A DNA stretch of 64,000 nucleotides from Thermococcus sp. SY098 (GTDB taxonomy: Archaea; Methanobacteriota_B; Thermococci; Thermococcales; Thermococcaceae), in NCBI RefSeq assembly GCF_035621495.1, contig NZ_CP141821.1, positions 124,001 to 188,000 on the forward strand, in the 5' to 3' direction. Below, one piece after another: positions 1 through 8,823 of the stretch. The notes under the pieces were generated by a model. That model had not been told where the DNA came from. It was given only the letters and a program-made list of their open reading frames with translations, and ran no database searches. Position numbers and translations under genes: made by a program. The number at the start of each line of letters is the position of its first letter. Within the stretch, counting starts at the first letter, position 1.

Positions 1-722
1 GAACCGGTTGCTCATTCTCAGCGGCGATAACTGCAAACTTAGCAAAGGGGAAGCGCTTAGAGGAAGCAATTAAGGTTGCAAAAGAGTTCATAACAATGGG
101 CATCTTTTATGGTGCAAGAATTGGGAAAGGACACTGCCCAGTTAATCAAAACGCCTGGATTGAAATTCCAGCGGAGAAATGGCGGGTCTATGAAAGCCTA
201 ACAAAAGCTGTAAGGGAGCTCGAGAGAATCGGAGACAGAATTTTACCCCATGTACCAGAAGTAGGCATGAACTTTGTTTATGCGTTACCAAGGCTTTATG
301 CAAGAACCCCCAAAGACGTGGCTGGGGTTAAGGGGCGTATTGTAAGATTTGGAAATACAGTAAAAGCAGTTGGCAGTGTAGAATTTGGAGCATCAGGCTA
401 TCTGGCAAGGGCAGTCTTAAAGTTCATGGGGTTTTATCCGGAGATTAGAAGTGCCCTTAATTTAAGATACAGCGAGGAATTGATAAAGAAAGCCCAAAAA
501 AATGGATTTAGAATTTCATTCTGTGATAGACGGGGAGAGCTGGAAAAAATAAAGGTTAAAGAAGAAGCGACAATTCCCCGAGACATTGAAACAGCAATAG
601 AAAGGCTGAGTGAAAGACCGGACATAATATGTCCTCTTGGCAATTGGGAAGGGAAAGCACTGATATTGATATTTGGGGAATCCCCAGAGGATGTGCTGAG
701 GAAACTCAAAATTATTCTATGA
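1..722 (+). CDS. thiD: ThiD-ThiN fusion, C-terminal part (thiamine phosphate synthesis), partial at window edge
   Basis: The reading frame is already open at base 3, ahead of the first internal ATG at 96, and begins TGCSFSAAITANLAKG, which is the C-terminal signature of ThiD (hydroxymethylpyrimidine/HMP-phosphate kinase). The remaining ~190 residues, starting around GARIGKGHCPVNQ, look like the archaeal ThiN domain that replaces ThiE as thiamine-phosphate synthase. The protein would therefore phosphorylate HMP-P and join HMP-PP to thiazole phosphate in the cytoplasm. The N-terminal kinase domain lies outside the window. The stop overlaps the end of the convergent gene by 6 bp. The ThiD tail is recognised directly; the ThiN assignment is by family resemblance and the usual fusion. 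Confidence 0.85.
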   Translation, partial: TGCSFSAAITANLAKGKRLEEAIKVAKEFITMGIFYGARIGKGHCPVNQNAWIEIPAEKWRVYESLTKAVRELERIGDRILPHVPEVGMNFVYALPRLYARTPKDVAGVKGRIVRFGNTVKAVGSVEFGASGYLARAVLKFMGFYPEIRSALNLRYSEELIKKAQKNGFRISFCDRRGELEKIKVKEEATIPRDIETAIERLSERPDIICPLGNWEGKALILIFGESPEDVLRKLKIIL

Positions 723-1172
723 CCTTCTCACATAGCTTTTCTTCTCAACTACCCTTCCTTCTTCGAACTTGTAGACATCAATCCTCTCAAATCCGAGTGT
801 TTCTCTTTTGTATGCGATTAGATAATCGATTAATTCTTTAATTCCATAACGAAGCACGGAATCTTTCATGTATTTAGTCTCATAGATTAAAATCAGCTTA
901 TCATTGTGCTCACTTATCCATTCATAAACTCTTGCTCTTTCATTTTTTGGTCGAGAGAGGAGATTGTATATTAAATACCCATCAAATTCCATTCCTTTAT
1001 TTAAACGTCCTATGAAAACATTCCCTGGATATTTTACATCGAAAGGTAGGTGCTCTGCCAAGAACATCATCCCATTTGAAAGCCAAGCATTAAGGAAAAT
1101 TTTGGTAATTTTTCTGGCATCTCCAGTGATCAATATTACCCCTTTACTTAAGTGTGCTATTTCCCTCAGCAT
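717..1172 (-). CDS. Conserved hypothetical protein, 151 aa
   Basis: I do not recognise this family with confidence. The protein is soluble, with an N-terminal hydrophobic strand (KGVILITGDARKITKIFL) and an alternating beta/alpha pattern that recalls a RecA-like or Rossmann core, but no Walker A or other catalytic motif is visible. The C-terminus is basic (EKKSYVRRS). The start is supported by a TATA-like TTTATTAAG on the minus strand about 24-26 nt upstream, which suggests a leaderless transcript. It is divergent from the nucleoside ABC importer and shares its intergenic region with two TTTTCGAAAA palindromes. It converges on the ThiD-ThiN gene with a 6-bp overlap. Confidence 0.7.
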   Translation of the reverse strand: MLREIAHLSKGVILITGDARKITKIFLNAWLSNGMMFLAEHLPFDVKYPGNVFIGRLNKGMEFDGYLIYNLLSRPKNERARVYEWISEHNDKLILIYETKYMKDSVLRYGIKELIDYLIAYKRETLGFERIDVYKFEEGRVVEKKSYVRRS

Positions 1173-1202
1173 GTAATGAAATGTGAGAGATGCTTAATAA
1201 AT

Positions 1203-1223
1203 TTTTCGAAAAATTTTCGAAAA
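1203..1223. promoter_or_regulatory. Tandem TTTTCGAAAA palindromes, probable operator
   Basis: Two perfect 10-bp palindromes TTTTCGAAAA occupy 1203-1212 and 1214-1223. Their centres are 11 bp apart, one DNA helical turn. They lie in the divergent intergenic region about 25 bp upstream of the TATATAT element at 1247-1253 that should serve the ABC importer, and 31 bp from the start of the divergent gene. Position and spacing fit two regulator dimers bound on one face of the helix. The regulator is unknown. Confidence 0.5.
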
Positions 1224-1246
1224 ACCTAACAAAATACACCACAAAG

Positions 1247-1253
1247 TATATAT
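1247..1253 (+). promoter_or_regulatory. TATA box of the nucleoside ABC importer operon
   Basis: TATATAT at 1247-1253 within AAAGTATATATTTGC. Transcription would begin near 1276, giving a leader of about 28 nt that contains the GGGGGTT ribosome binding site just before the ATG at 1304. Confidence 0.6.
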
Positions 1254-1303
1254 TTGCATGTGCGGTTCTTCATGAGTGAAACAACTTTGCAGGGGGTTAC
1301 GAC

Positions 1304-2623
1304 ATGAAGAGGTCAGTGCTTGCTTTGTTTTTAATCGGTGTTTTGGCATTTAGTGTAGTTGCCAGTGGATGTATCGGTGGTGAAAAAACAACAACACCTA
1401 CACAAACTCAATCATCTCCAGCAGCCTCCTCACCTGCACAGACAACAACAGAAGAGAAGCCGAAGCTTAAAGGTGCCATTGCTGTGGTTTATGACATTGG
1501 TGGTAGAGGAGATCTAAGCTTTAACGACATGGCGTACATGGGTGCATCAAAAGCAGCAAAAGACTTTGGTCTTGAACTTAAAGAAGTCCAGAGCAAGTCT
1601 GAAAGTGATTACTTGCCAAATCTCAGGCTACTTGCCCAGAGCGGTAAGTATGATCTAATCATAGCGGTTGGTTTCATGATGACTGATGCCGTCAAGCAGG
1701 TGGCAGATGAGTTCCCCAACCAGAAGTTCGCCATAGTAGATGGATTCATTCCGGACAAACCAAACGTTGTTAGCATTCTGTTCAAGGAGAATGAGGGTTC
1801 CGCGCTGGCAGGTGCACTTGCTGGGCTTATCGCTGCAAATGACGGCAAGGATAAAGTAGGTATTGTTCTTGGTATTGAAATCCCAGTTCTCTACAAGTTC
1901 GAAGGCGGTTACAGATTTGGAATCAAGTGGGCCGAGGATTACTACAAGAAGAAGACCGGAAAAGACGTTAACATTGAAGTTCTGTACACCTACACAGGCT
2001 CATTCACCGACCCAGCAAAAGGTAAGACCGCTGCCCAGGCTCAGCTCGGACAGGGTGCATGGGTTATCTACCAAGTCGCTGGTGCTGTAGGATTGGGTGT
2101 CTTTGATGCCGTCAGTGAGTACCTCAAGAGCCAAGGAAAAGAGATGGGACCACCATTTGCCATTGGTGTCGACTCAGCACAGGACTGGATCAAGCCAGGA
2201 GTAATCATTGCATCAATGATGAAGAGAGTTGATGTCGGTGTCTACAAGGCAGTTGAGATGGTCGTTAAGGGCAAATGGAAAGGAGGAATCATGGAGCTTG
2301 GCTTGGCTGATGGCGGTGTAGGCTTAAGCACAATTGATGACGTTAAGGCAATGTTCAACTCACTTCCAGAGGACGTTAAGAAGAAGAAGCTTGAGGAGCT
2401 TGGCTTGAAGAGCGAGGATGAGCTCTTTGCAAAACTTGAGCAGACAAGAAAGCAGGTCCCAGACTGGATCTGGCAGGCAGTGGATGAGCTGAAGCAAAAG
2501 ATAATCAGTGGCGAAATAGTAGTTCCAAAGGCATTCAACAAAGAACAAATTGAAGCTATTAGAAACGCCAAGACTTGGCAGGAAATGGAAGAACTCGCTA
2601 AGAAGTGGGAGAAGAGCTCTTGA
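1304..2623 (+). CDS. BMP-family substrate-binding lipoprotein of a nucleoside-type ABC importer
   Basis: Periplasmic-type binding protein of the BMP/PnrA (Med) family, which binds nucleosides in characterised members. The N-terminus is a lipoprotein signal (basic MKR, hydrophobic core, lipobox VASGC with Cys23), followed by a Thr/Ser/Gln/Pro-rich linker to about residue 50 that would lift the domain off the membrane. The two-lobed BMP core follows, with phrases typical of the family such as GGRGDLSFNDMAY and AIGVDSAQDW. A predicted helical C-terminal extension of ~110 residues follows the core. It is the first gene of a four-gene operon (receptor, double ATPase, two permeases). Nucleoside as ligand is inferred from family and operon order only. 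Confidence 0.9.
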   Translation: MKRSVLALFLIGVLAFSVVASGCIGGEKTTTPTQTQSSPAASSPAQTTTEEKPKLKGAIAVVYDIGGRGDLSFNDMAYMGASKAAKDFGLELKEVQSKSESDYLPNLRLLAQSGKYDLIIAVGFMMTDAVKQVADEFPNQKFAIVDGFIPDKPNVVSILFKENEGSALAGALAGLIAANDGKDKVGIVLGIEIPVLYKFEGGYRFGIKWAEDYYKKKTGKDVNIEVLYTYTGSFTDPAKGKTAAQAQLGQGAWVIYQVAGAVGLGVFDAVSEYLKSQGKEMGPPFAIGVDSAQDWIKPGVIIASMMKRVDVGVYKAVEMVVKGKWKGGIMELGLADGGVGLSTIDDVKAMFNSLPEDVKKKKLEELGLKSEDELFAKLEQTRKQVPDWIWQAVDELKQKIISGEIVVPKAFNKEQIEAIRNAKTWQEMEELAKKWEKSS

Positions 2624-2642
2624 TTTCTTTTCTCTTTTTCTT
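2624..2642 (+). terminator. T-rich stretch between receptor and ATPase genes
   Basis: The gap after the receptor stop is a run of pyrimidines (TTTCTTTTCTCTTTTTCTTGG). Archaeal RNA polymerase pauses or terminates at oligo-T tracts, so this could give partial termination and more receptor than ATPase, a common need in ABC importers. No stem is visible. This is a weak call. Confidence 0.3.
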
Positions 2643-2654
2643 GGAGGTGAGCTT

Positions 2655-4184
2655 ATGGAGGAAGTTCCCATCATAGACATGAAAGGCATTGTTAAAATCT
2701 ACCCGGATGGAACTAAGGCTTTGAAAGGTGTAGATTTTTCAGTTAAGCAGGGTGAGATTCACGGTCTTTTGGGTGAGAATGGGGCTGGTAAAACAACTTT
2801 GATGAAAATTTTATCGGGAATGCTCCCACCAACAGAGGGTAAAATCTATGTTAAGGGTAGGGAAGTTCAATTTAAGAGCCCCGCTGATGCTCTTGCAAAT
2901 GGTATTGGTATGGTTCATCAGCACTTTACCCTTGTTGAGGTTTTTGATGCTCTCCACAACATAATCCTCGGGATGGAGGGACACGGGCATTTTTCAAAAA
3001 TAGATGTAGATAATGCCAGGAAAAAGCTTCAAAAGCTTATGGATGAATTGAACTTTCAAGTTCCCCTTGATGTTCCAGTTGAAAATCTCCCTGTTGGTGT
3101 TCAGCAGAGGATTGAGATCTTAAAAGTTTTGTACAGGAATGTTGATGTTCTTATACTGGATGAGCCAACTGCTGTGCTAACTCCTATTGAGGTTAGGGAG
3201 TTGTTTGATGTCTTGAGAACACTTAAAGAACAAGGAAAGACGATTATATTCATCAGCCACAAGCTCAGAGAAGTTATGGAAATAACCGACAGAGTCACCG
3301 TCCTCAGAAAGGGAGAAGTTATCGGAACAGTTAATACAAGCGAAGCAACCCCTCAGCTCTTGGCAAGGATGATGGTTGGCAGAGATGTCGTGCTGAGAAT
3401 CCAAAAGCCCCCAAAAGAACCAGGGGAGCCCATTCTAAGAGTAGAGGACTTATGGGTGAAGGGAGACAGAGGAGAAGACGCCGTCAAGGGACTAAGCTTT
3501 GAAGTTAGGGCGGGAGAGATATTCGGAATAGCCGGTGTTGAAGGCAATGGCCAGACAGAGCTTATCGAAGCAATAACCGGACTGAGAAAAATTGAAAAGG
3601 GGAAAATAATTCTGAACGGAAAAGACATCACAGGCAGACCTCCAAAAGAGCTCTACAACCTTGGTGTAGCACATATTCCGGAGGATAGAACACATATGGG
3701 ACTCATACTTGACATGACTGTTGCAGAAAATGCCGTTCTTGGACTGCACTGGAGGGAGGAGTTCACAGGGATACTAAACTCTATCAGGTGGAGCAATGTC
3801 AAGGAGCATGCTAAAAAGCTTATTGAGAAGTTTGACATAGTCGCTCCCGGTGTTGATGCACCTGTCAAAAGCTTAAGCGGTGGGAATCAGCAGAAGCTCA
3901 TAGTTGCGAGAGAGGTCAGTAAAAATCCTGAATTAATAGTGGCATCCCAGCCAACCAGGGGAGTTGATGTTGCATCAACCGAGTACATCAGGAACTACCT
4001 TGTTAAGCTTAGAAATGAGAACAAAGCTGTCCTGCTTGTCTCTGCAGATCTGGATGAAGTTCTCCAGCTGAGCGATAGGATGGCTATAATGTATGAGGGT
4101 CAGTTCGTTGGCATAGTGAAGCCTGAAGAGGTAACAGAAGAACAGATTGGACTTATGATGGGAGGTATCAAAGATGAAAGCTGA
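2655..4184 (+). CDS. Nucleoside-type ABC importer, double ATP-binding protein
   Basis: Cytoplasmic ATPase subunit with two ABC cassettes in one chain, as in the sugar/nucleoside importer (YufO/RbsA) class. The first cassette has Walker A GENGAGKTTLM and Walker B ILDEPTAVLTP; the second has the degenerate Walker A GVEGNGQTELIEA, signature LSGGNQQK and ASQPTRGVD. The altered second Walker A is normal for this class. I place the start at ATG 2655 (MEEVPIIDMKG), preceded by GGAGGTGAGC; a longer frame reaching back to 2550 would overlap the receptor gene and has no ribosome binding site. Length is 509 aa, as expected. It overlaps the first permease by 11 bp. Confidence 0.93.
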   Translation: MEEVPIIDMKGIVKIYPDGTKALKGVDFSVKQGEIHGLLGENGAGKTTLMKILSGMLPPTEGKIYVKGREVQFKSPADALANGIGMVHQHFTLVEVFDALHNIILGMEGHGHFSKIDVDNARKKLQKLMDELNFQVPLDVPVENLPVGVQQRIEILKVLYRNVDVLILDEPTAVLTPIEVRELFDVLRTLKEQGKTIIFISHKLREVMEITDRVTVLRKGEVIGTVNTSEATPQLLARMMVGRDVVLRIQKPPKEPGEPILRVEDLWVKGDRGEDAVKGLSFEVRAGEIFGIAGVEGNGQTELIEAITGLRKIEKGKIILNGKDITGRPPKELYNLGVAHIPEDRTHMGLILDMTVAENAVLGLHWREEFTGILNSIRWSNVKEHAKKLIEKFDIVAPGVDAPVKSLSGGNQQKLIVAREVSKNPELIVASQPTRGVDVASTEYIRNYLVKLRNENKAVLLVSADLDEVLQLSDRMAIMYEGQFVGIVKPEEVTEEQIGLMMGGIKDES

Positions 4185-5208
4185 TAAGCTGTCAAACATT
4201 ATAAAACCCCTACTTGAAAGCCTCATTGCAATCATTATTGGGGTTGTTATTGGAGCAGTGGTACTGAAGGTTTCCGGCTACAGTCCAGTGGAGGCATACG
4301 TTGCTCTTGTTAAAGGCGCTGTGGGATCTATTTACGGATGGTCGATGACGCTCAGCTCGGCCACCCCCATAATTCTCACTGGTTTAACTTTTGCAATAAG
4401 TGCCAGAACTGGAATATTCAACATAGGTGCTGAAGGTACAGTATATTTCGGTGCAATAGCGGCAATAGTCTTCACAAACATGTTTGCAAATCCTGTTCTG
4501 GGCTTGATAGGTGGAATAATTGCAGGGATACTGTGGGCTTTGCCAGCAGCACTCCTAAAAGTGTACAGGGGGGTCCACGAAGTCATATCCACTATCATGC
4601 TGAACTGGATTGCATTTTATACAGCATTGTATCTCGTTTTAGGGCCCTTAGCAAATCCAAATGACCCCAATAAAACCCTTGAAGTTCCTACAAGTGCGAG
4701 ATTGCCGTTGCTGATGAAGGGAAGCGAGCTTTCACTTGCCTTTATCATTGCAATAGTGGCAGCGATCATAACTTACTACATCCTGTGGCATACGGTTCTT
4801 GGCTTTGAGCTGAGAGCAAGCGGGTACAATGAAAGGGCAGCACAATACGGTGGAATAAACCCAAAAAGGGCTATAATCTGGTCATTTGTCATCGGTGGAA
4901 TAATGAGCGGACTTGCCGGGGCTACTGAAGTCATGGGGAGACCTCCAAGCTATGCTATAAGTCAGGGAATGGCAAACATATACGGGTACGGTTTCGATGG
5001 AATAGGTGTTTCTCTGGTTGGAAGAAATCATCCAATTGGCATAATCTTCAGCGGTATATTCTTTGGTGCACTTAAAGCTGGAGCAACATATATGCAGATA
5101 GATGCAGGGGTTCCACTTGAAATGGTTAAAGTTGTTCAGGGTATAATTGTTGTTGCCGTGGCAGTTCCGGGACTGTGGGACTTGGTTAAGAAGGTGGTGA
5201 GAAGATGA
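4174..5208 (+). CDS. Nucleoside-type ABC importer permease 1 (YufP-like)
   Basis: Integral membrane permease of the BPD_transp_2 superfamily, about nine hydrophobic segments in 344 aa. Family-like phrases include GLTFAISARTGIFNIGAEGTVYFGA and SGLAGATEVMG. It would form half of the transmembrane channel with the next gene. The ATG at 4174 sits inside the end of the ATPase gene (11-bp overlap) behind GGAGGTATC, implying translational coupling. Its stop overlaps the start of the second permease (ATGA). Confidence 0.92.
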   Translation: MKADKLSNIIKPLLESLIAIIIGVVIGAVVLKVSGYSPVEAYVALVKGAVGSIYGWSMTLSSATPIILTGLTFAISARTGIFNIGAEGTVYFGAIAAIVFTNMFANPVLGLIGGIIAGILWALPAALLKVYRGVHEVISTIMLNWIAFYTALYLVLGPLANPNDPNKTLEVPTSARLPLLMKGSELSLAFIIAIVAAIITYYILWHTVLGFELRASGYNERAAQYGGINPKRAIIWSFVIGGIMSGLAGATEVMGRPPSYAISQGMANIYGYGFDGIGVSLVGRNHPIGIIFSGIFFGALKAGATYMQIDAGVPLEMVKVVQGIIVVAVAVPGLWDLVKKVVRR

Positions 5209-6111
5209 TTGACATGGTGGTATCAATCCTCCTCGGTTCATTAACGGCAATGGTTCCAACTAGTTCTAACAAGTACCGGTGCAGTTGTAAGTGAAAGGGC
5301 TGGAGTTGTCAACATTGGATATGAGGGAATACTCCTCATGGCAGCCCTTTTTGGAGCAATGTTTGCAGAAACAAGCGGCAATGCATGGATAGGCCTTTTA
5401 GGCGGGGCTTTTATTGGCATGCTTCTTGGCATGCTTCATGGTGCTATAACCGTTTATTTAAAGGGAGATCACATAATTCCAGGTATCGGCGTTAATATCC
5501 TCGCTCTTGGTGTAGTTGCCTTCGGAATTCCAGCAATATGGGGAACAGCAGGACAGCATCAAGTCCCCACCAACTTCAGGATTCAGCCTCTCATAAATAC
5601 CCAATACGGCAGCTTGAGTCCAATGATCCCCATAACCTTTGCAATAGTGTTCATCACCCACTGGGTTCTCTTCAACACACCTCTTGGCCTTAGGATTAGG
5701 GCAGTCGGTGAGAATCCAGAGGCAGCGGATGCCCTTGGTGTTAACGTTGAGAGGTATAGATTCTTGGCAACAGTCTATGGAGCAACTTTAGCTGGACTTG
5801 GAGGAGCTTATTTAAGCGTGGACTGGCTTGGAGTTGTTACAAAGGAGATTTCATCGGGTAGAGGTTTCATAGCATTAGCTAACATGGTGTTCAGCGGATG
5901 GAACCCAGTCAGGGCATTGATTGGAGGATTTATCTTCGGATTCTTCGACAACCTTTCAGTATGGGTCAGGACAAATCCAGCCATATCCCAGATAATACCG
6001 TGGCAGTTCGTTGCAACACTGCCATACATAGTGACAATAATCATTGTTGCAGGAATAATCGGAAAGGTAAGGCCACCGAAGTGGGATGGAAGGCCATACA
6101 AGAGAGAGTAG
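5205..6111 (+). pseudogene. Nucleoside-type ABC importer permease 2 (YufQ-like), broken by a +1 frameshift
   Basis: The gene starts at ATG 5205 (MIDMVVSILLGSLTAMVP), overlapping the previous stop as ATGA, with GGTGGTGAG as ribosome binding site. After CCA at 5256-5258 the frame shifts: as written it stops at 5289, whereas one extra base removed from CCAAC (5256-5260) restores VPLVLTSTGAVVSERAGVV and then an uninterrupted frame to 6111. The restored product is 301 aa with about eight membrane segments, the usual length for this permease. Downstream sequence is not decayed. The base could be a sequencing error, a recent mutation, or a recoding site; with the frame as read the importer would lack a normal second permease. 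Confidence 0.85.
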
Positions 6112-6113
6112 CT

Positions 6114-8756
6114 TTATCTTTTCTTTCTTCCTTTAGTTTGGATTATTTTGAGTAGCAAAATAATCGGAAGCAGTATTGCCACCAAAAATAGGAGATAGTT
6201 TCTTGTATATTGTTTACTGGTCTGGATAGTTGAAGTGTTGAGTGTTTTTGACGTGATACCCACTTCATGTGTTTCCGAAATAGGTTCTTTTTTAACCCCT
6301 TTCAGCGGTGAGCTCTTGCAAAATATGACATCTTTTCTCTCCAAGAATGCCCCCATAAGGTCGTCTGACAAATCCTTAAACGTTCCATTATATAGAACTA
6401 TATTCTGAACTCCCCACAGCACTATGCCGTGTCTTAGAGGAGTCATATGAACACGATAGAGTTTAACAGGCAGCTTTAAAGATTTTAGGAAACCGCTGAC
6501 TTTAATCAGATGAGTTCCGTTTGACAGATACAGTTCTCCTTTCCAAAAAGTATAATCAAAGACGTCAGTCCCTTTAAACTCTCCAAGCAGCTTCTTACTG
6601 GATGTGAAAACTTTATAGGAGCAGCTCACTTTTATTCCGTATATGCAACTCTGAGCAACGACTGTCCCATTAATATAATAATACACAGTCCGATCTTTGG
6701 GCTCGAAAAGAACCCTGAGTTCCCTATTGTAAGCGTATATTCCTCTAAATGGAGAATTCGGTGCATAAATTCCATGCGAGCGATAACCCAGAATAATGCT
6801 GTCATTCTTGTAGTCGAGTGGAATTAAGAAACGATGAAATTCTGCAATCTTAGTGAGGTTCCATCTGTAAACCGTCGTGTTGAACTTGTAAATGGGAGGC
6901 TCTTCCTTGTTTTTCCACTCCATACTCATGTACTTAGCGTGCACTATCAGCAGAGATTCATTGAGATAAGTAACAGCGACTTCATTGTTGTTCCTTCTCT
7001 CAAAGGGCAGCTTATGGAATGCCCTCCCATCAAAAACATAAACTCTTTTAAATGCTTTTTTGTCAAGAAAAACAGGATAAGGGCCAGCCTTATACCAAAA
7101 ATAAAGGGTTTCATTGACTACAGCGATGCCTTTCAGTTTATCACCCTCTAAGACATAAGCCTGAGTAGTGGTCCCGTTCACTGCAATCAAAATTCTCCCA
7201 CCAGTATAGATTCCCTTAAATGGAAGGTTGTATATGCACGAGCCGTTGTAGATATGAGAGTAGCCTTTGTAGTTGTTGATGATGTAAAACCTTCCAAACT
7301 GTCCCAGCGGATAAAAGAACCTCCCGACATACTTAAAGCTTCCATTGTAATGAAACAGCTCGTCATGTCCCTCAGAAGGGGTAAGATAGACAAGGAATGT
7401 ATCCCCCCAAGCCTTAATATTAGAAATATGATAGTAAACCGGCTTAGGCTTTTCACAAAGGGCTTCAAGTTTTTGAGTTAGATCTACAAGTTCTCCGTTT
7501 TGGTACTTTAAAAGTGCTGAGTCTCCGTCTTTTATGTAGCGTAAGAGGACCAGGTATCTCTTTGTGGGAATTATCGCATAGAGGCCGAATTTGTCGTTGA
7601 GCGGAATCTCTGTTGTGGTGTTGTCTTTTACAATCACAAGCTTTCTGTCTCTTTCATATTCAACATAAGCAACGCTACCATTGAAAGGAGCAGGCTGTGG
7701 AGTGAGCCAATGCTCCATCATTTCGGTATAATAGTATATGCTCAAGTCAGTGTCAGCTACTCCTTTCAGCCAGATTATTTTGCTTTCAACTACAAGCGCT
7801 GGAGTTCCGGAGAAGCGAGAGAATGCTGAGACGAATTTAGTTGAAACCAGCTTGAGACTTCTGTTTTCAAGCTTATACAGATGCCACCAGTCCAAGCCGC
7901 CTCCCCCAAGATACCAGCTCTGATTCCACCCGTAAACCTTTAGGGGATACCTAAACTCAGTAGTGTTCAAAATGAGCTTTTCATCTGTAAAGTTCCATAT
8001 ATACACGGCATTCCAAAGTGTTCTGTTCACATATCCTCTATAAACGATGAGTACGTGAGTTCCGTTGAAGGAAAAGTCTGCAAAGTCAGCATTTTTTGAA
8101 AAATGGTATATTTTCCCTTCTTTTATTGCATAAACCCCTCCTCTATCACCATATCTGTAAACTAAAAACCACACCCCGTTTCCATAAAACACGTGATTAA
8201 ACTCTTCCTTAATTACAATGGGTTCTGAAATTGTTCTCTTGAATAAATCAAAGAAGTAAATATGGTTGGTTCGTGGAAAACCATTGCGAGTTATGTGCAC
8301 TATCATTACAGTTGACCCGTTTGAATACACCCTAACAAAGTTGTACCGTGTATTAGCACTTACATTCAATGAGAGCAACTTTTCTCTTTCATCAGCAGTG
8401 TATCTATAGAGCTCAAATGTTTTGGGGGCTCCTTTTTCATCTCTAACTATTCCCTCCAAAATCCAGCCGTTGTTCCAGAACAAAGGTGTTAAACCATTCA
8501 GATTTATCTCTTTAAATTTCTCTCCATCATACAGGAACCAGCTCAGCTTTCCCGCTCTATAGCAACCACCCATAGAGTAGCAGTCTGTAAGATGCTGATA
8601 ACCAGCCAGAATCAATGCTTGATTTTCTCCTGGAATTACTGAAGCAATGGAAAATACAACTTTCCCCTCTTGGGCATGTATCTTTGGTGAAGGAAATAGG
8701 GCAAAAAGTATTATAATAAGAAGTATTCTTAACTTAGTTCCAGCCATTTTTGTCAT
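6114..8756 (-). CDS. Large cell-surface protein with signal peptide and C-terminal membrane anchor, 880 aa
   Basis: No family recognised. The N-terminus is a signal peptide (hydrophobic LRILLIIILFALF, likely cleavage after IHA). The C-terminus has a Thr/Ser-rich linker, a transmembrane helix (YLLFLVAILLPIILLLKII) and a basic KGRKKR tail, so the mature ~800-residue domain is outside the cell and anchored. The body is rich in Tyr, Trp and Asn with many short phrases of the type YNG/FNGT/LYRY that recur at irregular intervals, resembling the blades of a beta-propeller, and it contains many N-x-S/T sequons. It converges with the ABC permease (2-bp gap). Function unknown. Confidence 0.8.
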   Translation of the reverse strand: MTKMAGTKLRILLIIILFALFPSPKIHAQEGKVVFSIASVIPGENQALILAGYQHLTDCYSMGGCYRAGKLSWFLYDGEKFKEINLNGLTPLFWNNGWILEGIVRDEKGAPKTFELYRYTADEREKLLSLNVSANTRYNFVRVYSNGSTVMIVHITRNGFPRTNHIYFFDLFKRTISEPIVIKEEFNHVFYGNGVWFLVYRYGDRGGVYAIKEGKIYHFSKNADFADFSFNGTHVLIVYRGYVNRTLWNAVYIWNFTDEKLILNTTEFRYPLKVYGWNQSWYLGGGGLDWWHLYKLENRSLKLVSTKFVSAFSRFSGTPALVVESKIIWLKGVADTDLSIYYYTEMMEHWLTPQPAPFNGSVAYVEYERDRKLVIVKDNTTTEIPLNDKFGLYAIIPTKRYLVLLRYIKDGDSALLKYQNGELVDLTQKLEALCEKPKPVYYHISNIKAWGDTFLVYLTPSEGHDELFHYNGSFKYVGRFFYPLGQFGRFYIINNYKGYSHIYNGSCIYNLPFKGIYTGGRILIAVNGTTTQAYVLEGDKLKGIAVVNETLYFWYKAGPYPVFLDKKAFKRVYVFDGRAFHKLPFERRNNNEVAVTYLNESLLIVHAKYMSMEWKNKEEPPIYKFNTTVYRWNLTKIAEFHRFLIPLDYKNDSIILGYRSHGIYAPNSPFRGIYAYNRELRVLFEPKDRTVYYYINGTVVAQSCIYGIKVSCSYKVFTSSKKLLGEFKGTDVFDYTFWKGELYLSNGTHLIKVSGFLKSLKLPVKLYRVHMTPLRHGIVLWGVQNIVLYNGTFKDLSDDLMGAFLERKDVIFCKSSPLKGVKKEPISETHEVGITSKTLNTSTIQTSKQYTRNYLLFLVAILLPIILLLKIIQTKGRKKR

Positions 8757-8823
8757 GTAAACGCTTCTGCTGTGAAAAATTTAAACATTTCGCAACAGTT
8801 TATTTTAGCGAGTTAGAACTTAG

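Noticed and set aside
2550-2654. Longer N-terminus for the importer ATPase
   Set aside because: It would overlap the receptor gene by 74 bp and has no ribosome binding site; GGAGGTGAGC precedes ATG 2655, which gives the family length.
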